From contig JAUWNS010000063.1 of the NCBI GenBank assembly GCA_030612485.1, forward strand, positions 1 to 11,698: 11,698 nt of DNA. Reading direction: 5' to 3'. Of the stretch, positions 1 through 6,394 are shown piece after piece. Numbering within the stretch: position 1 is the stretch's first letter; every line of letters starts with the position of its first letter. The notes under the pieces are model-generated. The model searched no databases and was not told where the DNA came from. It saw only the letters and a list, made by a program, of their open reading frames with translations. A program made the position numbers and the translations under genes. This DNA comes from Candidatus Bipolaricaulota bacterium. Its GTDB lineage: Bacteria > Bipolaricaulota > Bipolaricaulia > UBA7950 > UBA9294.

Positions 1-698
1 CTGAGCTTCGCGCTATCACCAAGGATGTGTGCAACCTGTGGTTCCTACGGTATCTTACATGCAGTGATGAGCTGACACAGTTGGCGCGAATCCAGCGCTC
101 CAGCGTACTCAAGGTTCGCGCTATCGGGCAGAAGTATGCCCGTACCATCCAACAGTGGCAAAGCAAGGCAACCTTCTCTTCCGAGGTTAGTTATGTCGGG
201 CCAATGATCATCTCCGATGCCCGGCGGATCCTCGAGCTCCTCAGCCAGATTCATATTCTGGATGAAGCACTGGCTGAGTTAGCCGATCGTTCAGAGCTTG
301 CTTGCCGGATCGGTTCCATAGGAGGCTTTGGCAAGACCTGTGTTGCTGAACTCGCCGGTGAGATTGGAACTACGAAGCGCTTTACCGGGGAAGCAAGTCT
401 TGCCCTCTACGTAGGGATGAGTCCTCTTTCCAAGGATTCAGGACAACATCACGGTAGCAAGTGTCCACGCCAGGTCAACCACCGGGCCAAGGGAGCGATG
501 ATGACTGCTGTAGCACGGCACATCAATTTTGTCCCTGAGTCTAGGGTGTACTATGACAGGAAACGAGCAGAGGGAAAGAAACACAATCAAGCGGTCCGTG
601 CTCTTGGTCGCCATCTTGTACGGGTGATCTGGTCAATGGTTAAGAACGAAAGGGACTATGAACTTCGAACCCCAGGAGGTGACACCAATGTGACTTGA
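1..698 (+). CDS. IS110-family transposase (bridge-RNA-type recombinase), 5' end outside window
   Basis: The reading frame is open from base 3 and must begin to the left of the window; the GTG at 27 is only an internal codon. What remains is the C-terminal part of an IS110-family transposase: a helical linker, then the Transposase_20-type domain with SIGGFGKTCVAELAGEIG, RFTGEASLALYVGMSP and the block around SGQHHGSK (nt 438-461), which should hold the catalytic serine (codon 438-440). It ends with a basic helical tail (YYDRKRAEGKKHNQAVRALG). The N-terminal RuvC-like DEDD domain is not visible. Enzymes of this family excise and insert their element through a circular intermediate without classical terminal inverted repeats, and recent work shows that an element-encoded structured RNA guides them. 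The reading frame inside the window is intact. Whether the whole element is complete cannot be seen. Confidence 0.9.
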   Translation, partial: ELRAITKDVCNLWFLRYLTCSDELTQLARIQRSSVLKVRAIGQKYARTIQQWQSKATFSSEVSYVGPMIISDARRILELLSQIHILDEALAELADRSELACRIGSIGGFGKTCVAELAGEIGTTKRFTGEASLALYVGMSPLSKDSGQHHGSKCPRQVNHRAKGAMMTAVARHINFVPESRVYYDRKRAEGKKHNQAVRALGRHLVRVIWSMVKNERDYELRTPGGDTNVT

Positions 699-1002
699 AA
701 ATTCAAGTGGAATGTTCACACCTTCATTCTTCGGATCTGTTCCTCTCATAAATGCGTTTCCGGTAAATCCGTGGACGGATGCCATAATTCCTCAAGCAGC
801 AGCCTGAGATAGGGTTTGTGTCCCTCGCATTCACGCAAGATGTGCACAATTCCTGTCTGCCGTTGGCATAGGCAGGCCCGTCAAGTAGACATTCTACTTG
901 ACAACGGTATGTTCGTCATCTGTAAAATACAATGGTAGACCCCGGAATTTCGGAGTCTCTCGTGCTCATCTTGCATGAGACAAGCCTTCGGGCGCGGCGG
1001 TA
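699..1002. other. Gene-free region with five hairpins; possible non-coding end of the IS110 element
   Basis: No coding frame is convincing here. Hairpin arms visible by eye: ACTTGAA/TTCAAGT at 693-699/702-708, overlapping the transposase stop; ATCCGT/ACGGAT at 767-772/775-780; GTCTGCC/GGCAGGC at 855-861/871-877 with one G-T pair; GTCAAGTAGA/TCTACTTGAC at 880-889/893-902, a perfect 10-bp stem with a 3-nt loop; and TCTCGTGC/GCATGAGA at 958-965/973-980 with one G-T pair. IS1111-type members of the IS110 family carry their guide RNA downstream of the transposase, so the element's right end may lie here. No hairpin is followed by a clear T-run, so none is a convincing intrinsic terminator. Calling it an RNA gene would be inference. 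Confidence 0.35.
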
Positions 1003-1032
1003 TTGAACTTTTAACTGCTTTGGCGGTATACT
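1003..1032 (+). promoter_or_regulatory. Sigma70-type promoter of the histidine kinase operon
   Basis: TTGAAC (1003-1008) and TATACT (1027-1032) are separated by 18 nt and match the -35 and -10 consensus in 4/6 and 5/6 positions. Transcription would begin near 1039, leaving a leader of about 30 nt before the start codon at 1068. It is the only good promoter in the gap and the only one I see for the three following genes. Confidence 0.6.
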
Positions 1033-1067
1033 TTTTATAGTTAGCTGGTAGTCTGGGAGGGATGTGT

Positions 1068-3911
1068 ATGCCTGACAGAGAAGAGCATTTCCTGCAGCAA
1101 CCACAGGACCTGCTGTCCGACCTGTGTGGAATACCGATGGCTCTCTTTCGGTACGCTCCTTTCCACGAGTCTCTCGCTCAGCTGAAGAGTCCAACAAAAT
1201 GGCAAGACCGATACGATGAAGCTCGTGTCACACGTTGGAGCCTGAACCAAGCGCTTTACAGATTTCTTGAGGGTCACCCCTCGCTCTGGCACGAGTTCTT
1301 GCGTACATTTGATCCTGCACTTCACATGGTAGAAAATAATGCCGGACGAGACGTCTGGGAACCTGTCGTCTTTCGCGGTCTGTTCGACTGCTGGTGGTTC
1401 ATCCTTCCTATAACTGAGCTACAGATAGGCAACACCCCGAAGAAACAGAAACGCAAGATTCGCTACTTGGTGTGCGGGGGGCCGGTGGCACGTGCTGCAA
1501 CCAGCGATTGGACCTCCCTGTGGCGGCAGATGGAGGAACTGGAAACAAACGATGTATCGTTCGCGAAGACCCTCCAATACAAGCTGATCCCTGAACTGCT
1601 GGAGGTGCCGCCATGGGAAGGTGAAGAAAGCGCCAGAAACGAGGAGCTTGTATTCGAGTTGAATACCCTGCGGATGACGCTAAACGGCGTTGTGCGCGAT
1701 CTGCTGAACCCAGTTAGGCTTCAAGGGTATGATCTCATGGCGGGCATCTACGAGCTCTTTCAGTTGGTAGGCCAACGCGAGCACTTGAGGCGAGGTCTGA
1801 CAGGTTTGTCGGAGTTGCTTCCCGAAACCGTTGCTCTTGCTGTTGTACTGCGAAATCCCGTGACTAGGTCCGGATTTCTGGCCATTCATGTTCCTTCTGG
1901 CAAAGGGGAGTCGGAATTCCAACTGTTATTCATCCCTCTCCCAGAAGACACAAATGCTTATTTCAACTCTACTCGCTTTGATCAGATTCCGGAAACCGAC
2001 AGGAAGTTCTTGGATCTGCCTGTTAGTAATCAGTATTCGGCAAGGCTTAATTTACCCAAAGACGTGCTGAACTCTTTCTCAGCGATTTGGCTTTTCGCTG
2101 AGAGCAAGCGTGCTGTCGACCGGTCGGTGAAGAAAGCGCATAGCTCGTCAGTAGAGGCTTTCCTCAACGGATGGTTGCCCATCTTCGATGTGTCTGAGGC
2201 ACGAATTAAGAAGAGAGTATCTCAAGCACAACAGCAAGCTGCGCATCACGCCAGACACGAGATAGCTGACCTTGTGACGAATTCGGAGTTCTTCCCTCAA
2301 GAGGTCATGCAGCAATTTTTGCATAGCGTTCAGACGCTGCCCGGAGTTGAGAGAGTCGACTATTTTCGGCCTAGTCTGCATGAGCCTTATCCTGATGGTG
2401 GCGTAAGCGCTGAGTGGTTCGCCGGATCGCCAGAAGGAACCGATGAGAAAGAACCACCAATCGTGATGACTAAACCGATGGTTGAGCGCCTGTTCAATCG
2501 CAGAATGCCGTATGTTGTTCCCGGACAAAGCTCGGCGATCATACCTGTGATCTCAGCCAATCGCACATTAGGGCTGTTGCGGTTCCGCTTTCGCGAGGAC
2601 GAAGAGCTTCAGAGCGCAATACCAATAATGATAGAACTGGGTTGTAGACTGGGCATTCGCGTTCCTTACCAGAGGTTGCTGGAGCTAACCAAGAAGATTA
2701 TGGAGCAGATGACAAGGGCAGAAGAGGTCGATTGGCAAGCCCTTGCGGGCGATATTGCTTTCCTGTTTGGTGAGAGTGCTTGTTCGATTTGGGAACACAA
2801 CAAGAATGAAAGGAAATTCGCGCGTCTGGCCATGGTCGGCGGCGATCTCTCATTGCGGGAAATACCGGACGCTGAAGCAAGACAGAGCCTCATAGGTGTG
2901 TGCCTTGACAGACACGGCCCGGTGGTGGCCAACCTAATATCACCTAGCCCTGATGTGCAGGTGCTTATGAGGGATGAACTCCTGCAAGGAGATTTCAAGA
3001 ATGGTATTGCTGTGGGCAAGACATCAGCGGATACTCCCATGTCGCTGATAGTGACTCTATGGAGCAAGACACAGTTTCTGACAAATCACTTCTCTAGTGA
3101 TGATCAAAATACTCTTTCATTTCTTGCCTTGATCATGCTGCAGATGCTGTCCGTGCAGCACCTGGTCCGTGCACAGAAAATGACACATGATGCCGTGCTT
3201 ACCGGTCTCGGGCATGAGCTAGGAGCGCCCCTAGCTGCGTTCTACGATGCGCTTTCTTTGTTTCCACCCTCACAGCGACTGCAAGACATGAAAAGCTTGG
3301 TCGAATACACTCAAGAACTGATCGGCGGCCTTTTCATATTCGCCAGAATCGAAGGACTCTCTTCCCTCCCTGATGCAGGAGATGGAAGCCAGACGATAGA
3401 GGTACAGCTGTTCGAAGACCTAATTTTCCCCATCGAACGCGTGATGCGCTTCATGATACGAGGCAGGCGGCTCACTCTGGAGCATCTCTTCGACCCATCA
3501 GAATTTCCACCAGCGTTGCGGATTCCCAAGGGGAAGGATCGATACCTGCGGAACATTATCTTCAACTTGCTTAGCAACGCTGTGAAGTACTCCCCTTTAG
3601 CTACGCCTCAACCCATTCTGATCGTCGGTGAGGTGACAGCCAGCGGCGTGGAGATCCGCGTGCAGAACTTCGGCATTGGTGTTCCCAAGGGAGAAGAAGA
3701 CTTGATCTTTGAAAGAGAGAAACGGGGAAGCAACGCATTTCAGACAGCGGTTGTAGGGAGTGGAATGGGTCTGTACATCAGTAGAAAGCTGGCAAAGCTG
3801 CTCGGAGGGGACGTGTTGCTTTCCCGGCGCGCAGGGCCTACCGAGTTCGTTGTACAATTGCCGCTTGAACTGGCGTCTTTTCAGAGCTGGAAAGGAGACA
3901 GTGCATCATGA
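1068..3911 (+). CDS. Soluble multi-domain sensor histidine kinase (GAF-like domains + HisKA + HATPase)
   Basis: The predicted product has 947 residues. The start at 1068 is preferred over the ATG at 1062 because GGGAGG (1055-1060) lies 7 nt from 1068 but only 1 nt from 1062. Residues 1-235 match nothing I recognise. About 236-370, 400-540 and 545-700 look like degenerate GAF-type sensor folds, the last being clearest, with a charged helical segment near 378-403. The kinase core follows: H-box GHELGAPLAAF with phospho-acceptor candidate His716; N-box FNLLSNAVKYS with Asn833 and Asn837; G1 box QNFGIGVP (867-872) with Asn and Phe where DN is usual; and G2 box GSGMGL (897-902). No signal peptide or membrane segment is seen, so it should be cytosolic and sense an intracellular or partner-relayed signal. 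Its stop overlaps the next start (ATGA), making the receiver protein the expected phosphotransfer partner. The kinase assignment is firm; the stimulus is unknown. Confidence 0.85.
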   Translation: MPDREEHFLQQPQDLLSDLCGIPMALFRYAPFHESLAQLKSPTKWQDRYDEARVTRWSLNQALYRFLEGHPSLWHEFLRTFDPALHMVENNAGRDVWEPVVFRGLFDCWWFILPITELQIGNTPKKQKRKIRYLVCGGPVARAATSDWTSLWRQMEELETNDVSFAKTLQYKLIPELLEVPPWEGEESARNEELVFELNTLRMTLNGVVRDLLNPVRLQGYDLMAGIYELFQLVGQREHLRRGLTGLSELLPETVALAVVLRNPVTRSGFLAIHVPSGKGESEFQLLFIPLPEDTNAYFNSTRFDQIPETDRKFLDLPVSNQYSARLNLPKDVLNSFSAIWLFAESKRAVDRSVKKAHSSSVEAFLNGWLPIFDVSEARIKKRVSQAQQQAAHHARHEIADLVTNSEFFPQEVMQQFLHSVQTLPGVERVDYFRPSLHEPYPDGGVSAEWFAGSPEGTDEKEPPIVMTKPMVERLFNRRMPYVVPGQSSAIIPVISANRTLGLLRFRFREDEELQSAIPIMIELGCRLGIRVPYQRLLELTKKIMEQMTRAEEVDWQALAGDIAFLFGESACSIWEHNKNERKFARLAMVGGDLSLREIPDAEARQSLIGVCLDRHGPVVANLISPSPDVQVLMRDELLQGDFKNGIAVGKTSADTPMSLIVTLWSKTQFLTNHFSSDDQNTLSFLALIMLQMLSVQHLVRAQKMTHDAVLTGLGHELGAPLAAFYDALSLFPPSQRLQDMKSLVEYTQELIGGLFIFARIEGLSSLPDAGDGSQTIEVQLFEDLIFPIERVMRFMIRGRRLTLEHLFDPSEFPPALRIPKGKDRYLRNIIFNLLSNAVKYSPLATPQPILIVGEVTASGVEIRVQNFGIGVPKGEEDLIFEREKRGSNAFQTAVVGSGMGLYISRKLAKLLGGDVLLSRRAGPTEFVVQLPLELASFQSWKGDSAS

Positions 3912-4417
3912 ATGAGACAATAGAAAGAAGCAACTACACCTTGCTGGTGATCGATGATGAGATCGATACGATCATGCGTTGGTTCATCGAACGCCTCAAG
4001 GTGGGAGGATTTCGCGTACGTCCATGCCGCTTCTTTGCGGATGCGGTAACGTGGCTGCAGGAGCATGCCGCAACAGAAGAGGAGATAAACGGTGTCATAC
4101 TGGACATTATGTTCCCGCTTCGCAAAGAGGATGAAAAAGCATACTGCAAGATAAAAGGGTATAAGCCAAGAGGGGCACTCGATGCAATGAAAGTGGGGCT
4201 TGCCTTGTTGCCCCTGATACGAAAGTACTTGCCCAGCGTGCCCATCTTTGTTCTGACGAGTCTGCCCGCAGAGACCGAAATCGGTCGTGCTGTCTATGGT
4301 GAACTGGAAAAGACCCCAGAAGTGCGCTGCATACAACGAAAACCGGCGGACGATGCCTTCTTCAAGCTGTTGCGGGAAACACTTGCTGAGCGCGAGGAAC
4401 AAAAGGAGAAGACATGA
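3908..4417 (+). CDS. Stand-alone response regulator receiver protein
   Basis: This 169-residue protein is essentially one CheY-like receiver domain. The acidic pair is Asp16-Asp17 in LLVIDDEID, the phospho-acceptor is Asp66 in VILDIMFP, the switch residues are Thr117-Ser118 in FVLTS, and the conserved lysine is Lys145 in QRKP, so the phosphorylation chemistry looks intact. From Asp66 to Thr117 is 51 residues, about 20 more than in a typical receiver; the extra part is basic and charged (LRKEDEKAYCKIKGYK, then a helix). No DNA-binding or enzymatic output domain follows; the tail is a short charged helix. The start overlaps the kinase stop by ATGA, with GGAGA (3894-3898) as ribosome binding site. 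Its own stop overlaps the next start in the same way. It probably carries phosphate or a conformational signal from the kinase to another protein, plausibly the membrane protein encoded next. Confidence 0.85.
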   Translation: MNETIERSNYTLLVIDDEIDTIMRWFIERLKVGGFRVRPCRFFADAVTWLQEHAATEEEINGVILDIMFPLRKEDEKAYCKIKGYKPRGALDAMKVGLALLPLIRKYLPSVPIFVLTSLPAETEIGRAVYGELEKTPEVRCIQRKPADDAFFKLLRETLAEREEQKEKT

Positions 4418-5073
4418 AGCTAATTCGGTCTGTTTCCCTCCTTGTGCTCATCAGTGCCGCAGTGTTGGGCGGAATTGGCTACCTTTTGTATCAGTTTGGA
4501 GTGTTTCCTCCTGAAAGTCACTACAATTATCTCGCCTTGCTAACCTTGGCGGTGACAATAATCGCCACAGTCGCAGCGCTATTCAGTATAGGCGGGATAC
4601 TGATAGCTGGGCGAGCGATGGACTTTGCGCGCCAGATCGAGAGAGAGATGCAAGATGTACAGGAGTCAGCGAAAGAAGCCAAGACAGCAATCGAGGCGGC
4701 AAGAGAGGAAACGACCAACCACCTGGTAGCGATACGTAATAGTGCCGGAGCTTTCCATCCATCAGGCCGTTTCTTAAGCGATAAAATCCGCGATCTAATG
4801 AAGCATCCTTCGCTTAAGGCTTCTCCTGAAGCAGAGACGTTCACTTCTGTTCTTCAGGGATTGGCAAAGGTATTCGCCGAGAACGCGGATTTCGGCGCGC
4901 AAATTCAGAAGCTTTTTATCGGGGACAGGGGCGAAGTTAAGGCCTCAGCTATGTTCCTCCGCAATCAACCCAGCGAATACGCCCCCATCCTAGTGGAAGA
5001 AAGGCTGTCGTTGGAGAAAGAAAAGTCCAAACCAGATGTTGAGATCATTGACTTCCTTAGCAGGATGCTTTAG
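4414..5073 (+). CDS. Two-pass membrane protein with coiled coil, third gene of the kinase operon
   Basis: I do not recognise the family of this 219-residue protein. Two hydrophobic helices lie at about residues 6-28 and 38-65, separated by a short loop (FPPESHYN). The basic N-terminus (MKLIR) and the long charged C-terminal part suggest both ends are cytoplasmic. Residues 68-110 are Ala/Glu/Lys-rich with heptad-like spacing (REMQDVQESAKEAKTAIEAA), a likely coiled coil reminiscent of the signalling helix of chemoreceptor-like proteins. The remainder (112-219) is a soluble helical domain ending in IIDFLSRML. The ATG overlaps the receiver stop (ATGA) and GGAG (4405-4408) lies 5 nt upstream, so translation is coupled to the two signalling genes. 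It may be the membrane output, or the anchor and input, of the phosphorelay. It could also be a membrane effector; the sequence does not decide. Confidence 0.7.
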   Translation: MKLIRSVSLLVLISAAVLGGIGYLLYQFGVFPPESHYNYLALLTLAVTIIATVAALFSIGGILIAGRAMDFARQIEREMQDVQESAKEAKTAIEAAREETTNHLVAIRNSAGAFHPSGRFLSDKIRDLMKHPSLKASPEAETFTSVLQGLAKVFAENADFGAQIQKLFIGDRGEVKASAMFLRNQPSEYAPILVEERLSLEKEKSKPDVEIIDFLSRML

Positions 5074-5078
5074 GTAGG

Positions 5079-5103
5079 AAGATCGAGTTTGCCATCGGAT
5101 CTT
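5079..5103 (+). terminator. Weak hairpin after the kinase operon
   Basis: AAGATCGA (5079-5086) can pair with TCGGATCTT (5095-5103) as an 8-bp stem with one bulged G and an 8-nt loop, 5 nt after the last stop codon. No T-run follows, so it is at best a poor intrinsic terminator or a 3' stabilising hairpin. Confidence 0.25.
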
Positions 5104-5345
5104 ATGCATGCTGTGGGGGACTTTTAGTGTTTTCCCCTCTAACCCAATGGCCTGCCAACAGTGACGCGGCGTCAAATCGCCGCTACTGCTGCGCCATCTT
5201 CTGTTCCAACTCTTCCCACCGTGCAAACAGGTTGTCTAGCTGCTGCTGCGCGGCGCGATGCGCCTCGTAGGTGGAGTGCAGCCTCGCGTGATCGGCGGCT
5301 ACGGCTGGATCGTTTAGCTCCACCTGTAACAGTGCTCCTTCCCAC
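5098..5345. repeat. Dispersed repeat, copy 1 (ABC-F 3'-end type)
   Basis: The sequence from ACTTTTAGTGTTTT (about 5119) through the hairpin 5158-5188 to about 5238 aligns without gaps to copy 3 (from about 6596). By hand I count about 19 mismatches in about 118 columns. The copies share GGATCTT before the repeat, a CCCTCTAAC block, and a hairpin with perfect 6-bp arms GCGGCG/CGCCGC (5166-5171/5178-5183) inside an imperfect outer ACAGT stem. They also share the minus-strand coding end described as a pseudogene. To the right of about 5240 copy 1 keeps more of the ABC-F reading frame and no longer matches copies 2 and 3 at base level. Confidence 0.75.
5183..5344 (-). pseudogene. C-terminal fragment of an ABC-F family ATPase gene
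   Basis: On the minus strand a frame of 53 codons ends in TAG at 5185-5183. It reads VELNDPAVAADHARLHST, then YEAHRAAQQQLDNLF, then ARWEELEQKMAQQ. This resembles the C-terminal helical region of ABC-F ATPases (Uup/EttA-like translation factors), where such ELNDP, LY.RWEELE patterns follow the second ATPase cassette. Upstream the frame is closed by an in-frame stop at 5347-5345, and no start codon, Walker A, signature or Walker B motif is present. It is therefore a remnant of roughly one tenth of a normal gene. Its sequence lies inside repeat copy 1 and shorter related ends recur in copies 2 and 3. The ABC-F assignment rests on pattern recognition of a short, low-complexity helix and should be treated as likely, not certain. 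Confidence 0.55.
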
Positions 5346-5635
5346 TACGTACAATTATTCATTCTAAGTGCCAATTCGTAAGGCTTCTGGAACTTCCAAG
5401 CGGCACTGCTCACAATATCGGAACGCGAGGCAAGGACCTAGACTCATTTCTTCACGAGAACTGCAACGGACGTCCAGTCCGTAAAGGGGGATACATTTAC
5501 ACAATCCGAATTGGATTCGATGTCGAGGCCATATTGTGATCTGCTCGCGATCTGCCCAGCATGTTAGGACTGTCAGCTATTCATACACTATGACAAGCCA
5601 TACAACACAAGAACTGAGTGCAGATCGCTACAAGC
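5346..5635. other. Gene-free spacer with several inverted repeats
   Basis: No coding frame is supported. Visible symmetric sequences: ACGGAC/GTCCGT at 5466-5471/5477-5482; AATCC/GGATT at 5503-5507/5513-5517; TCACAATAT/ATATTGTGA at 5410-5418/5531-5539; and GCGATCTGC/GCAGATCGC at 5547-5555/5620-5628, the last just beyond the toxin stop codon. GATCTGC also occurs twice in direct orientation (5538-5544 and 5549-5555). I see no intrinsic terminator for the toxin gene and no promoter I would defend. Confidence 0.4.
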
Positions 5636-6016
5636 TCAAGGTAAGTGCAACGTAATCTTGAGAGCTTGCTCAATCTGGCGTATCGTATCTGGCTGAACTT
5701 CCCCCAAGCGCAGGAGCAGTCTAATTTTGGCCACCGCCCGAATCTGTCCCGTCAGCACCACGGAATCCTTGGTGAGCCCACCCTCCGGGGCCTTTACCAG
5801 AACGTCACTGGGATAGGGCCGAGAAATATGGTGCGCATCGGTCAACGGGCAGACAACAATCACCGGGCTGGCCTGATTTATCGCATCGCGCGAGACAACC
5901 ACCGCAGGCCGGGTGCCTCGCTGCTCCGAGCCCTCTACAGGATCGAGCCGTAGCGAATAAACCTCACCGCGGCGGGGAGGCGATTCTGCAGACGCTTGAG
6001 ACGGAGAAAAGCTCAT
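5636..6016 (-). CDS. mazF: MazF/PemK-type endoribonuclease toxin
   Basis: This 126-residue protein has the MazF order of motifs: RRGEVYSLRLDP (15-26), GSEQRGTRPAVVVSRD (29-44), SPVIVVCPLT (50-59), GGLTKDSVVLTGQIR (79-93) and a final helix RQIEQALKITLHL. By alignment with Bacillus subtilis MazF, the catalytic arginine and threonine correspond to Arg36 and Thr59, and both are present, so it should be an active sequence-specific mRNA interferase. A 14-residue N-terminal extension precedes the usual RGEVY start. The ATG is nevertheless supported by its ATGA overlap with the antitoxin stop and by AGGA 3-4 nt upstream. Antitoxin-first order with overlap is the standard arrangement for this class and keeps toxin synthesis tied to antitoxin synthesis. 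The cleavage site cannot be predicted from the sequence. Confidence 0.92.
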   Translation of the reverse strand: MSFSPSQASAESPPRRGEVYSLRLDPVEGSEQRGTRPAVVVSRDAINQASPVIVVCPLTDAHHISRPYPSDVLVKAPEGGLTKDSVVLTGQIRAVAKIRLLLRLGEVQPDTIRQIEQALKITLHLP

Positions 6017-6291
6017 GATTCCTGACCTTCAGCAAGTTGGAAGGCCTCCCAGTCAGAATACTCGAGCTCTTGAGTCAGATGCAATGCCAGCTGCTGGTAT
6101 GCTTCATCCTCGGCCATCGCCTTGAACCGGGCGTCAATCTCGGCCTCTTCTAGGCTGTGGAGGTACACATCAATCGCTTGGGTAATCAGTTGGTTGCGGC
6201 TGCGGGCTGCCCCCCGCTCAACGGCCGTATCGGCCCATTTCACCAACTCCCCGGGCAGATCGACCGTCAAACGTGTCTTTGCTGCTTTCAT
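6013..6291 (-). CDS. Ribbon-helix-helix antitoxin of the MazF pair
   Basis: This 92-residue protein begins with a ribbon-helix-helix signature: the strand TRLTVDLP (6-13), a first helix ELVKWADTAVERG and a second helix SRNQLITQAIDVYLHSL. An acidic C-terminal half follows (EEAEIDARFKAMAEDEAYQQ and onward), the kind of flexible segment that wraps around and neutralises a MazF dimer. The fold is nearer to CopG/ParD/MazE6-like antitoxins than to the AbrB-like E. coli MazE, so I give no symbol. GGGGG lies 6 nt upstream of the ATG, and the stop overlaps the toxin start. It should bind toxin in the cytoplasm and, as dimers, repress its own promoter at 6331-6359. Confidence 0.9.
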   Translation of the reverse strand: MKAAKTRLTVDLPGELVKWADTAVERGAARSRNQLITQAIDVYLHSLEEAEIDARFKAMAEDEAYQQLALHLTQELEYSDWEAFQLAEGQES

Positions 6292-6330
6292 ATGATGCCC
6301 CCTGAATTATGGCTGTGATCCGACTTGATC

Positions 6331-6359
6331 ATTGTACAAAGTGCTATCGAAAAGTGCAA
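6331..6359 (-). promoter_or_regulatory. Promoter and likely autoregulatory site of the toxin-antitoxin operon
   Basis: On the minus strand TTGCAC (6359-6354) and TACAAT (6336-6331) are separated by exactly 17 nt, a strong sigma70-type promoter with transcription starting near 6324, about 33 nt before the antitoxin ATG. Two direct copies of AAAGTGC (plus strand 6338-6344 and 6351-6357) lie across the -35 and spacer. A TGATC/GATCA inverted repeat (6316-6320/6327-6331) covers the -10 end and start site. Short repeats overlapping the promoter are what ribbon-helix-helix repressors normally bind; the choice of operator is inference. Confidence 0.6.
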
Positions 6360-6394
6360 GCGCAATCTGAAAGAAGCTGGATCTGATCTACCAT

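Noticed and set aside
1062..1067. Upstream ATG for the histidine kinase
   Set aside because: It lies only 1 nt after GGGAGG; the ATG at 1068 has a normal 7-nt spacing.
5158..5188. Hairpin in the repeat as an intrinsic terminator
   Set aside because: Neither strand has a T-run after the stem; its conservation is better explained by its being part of the repeat.
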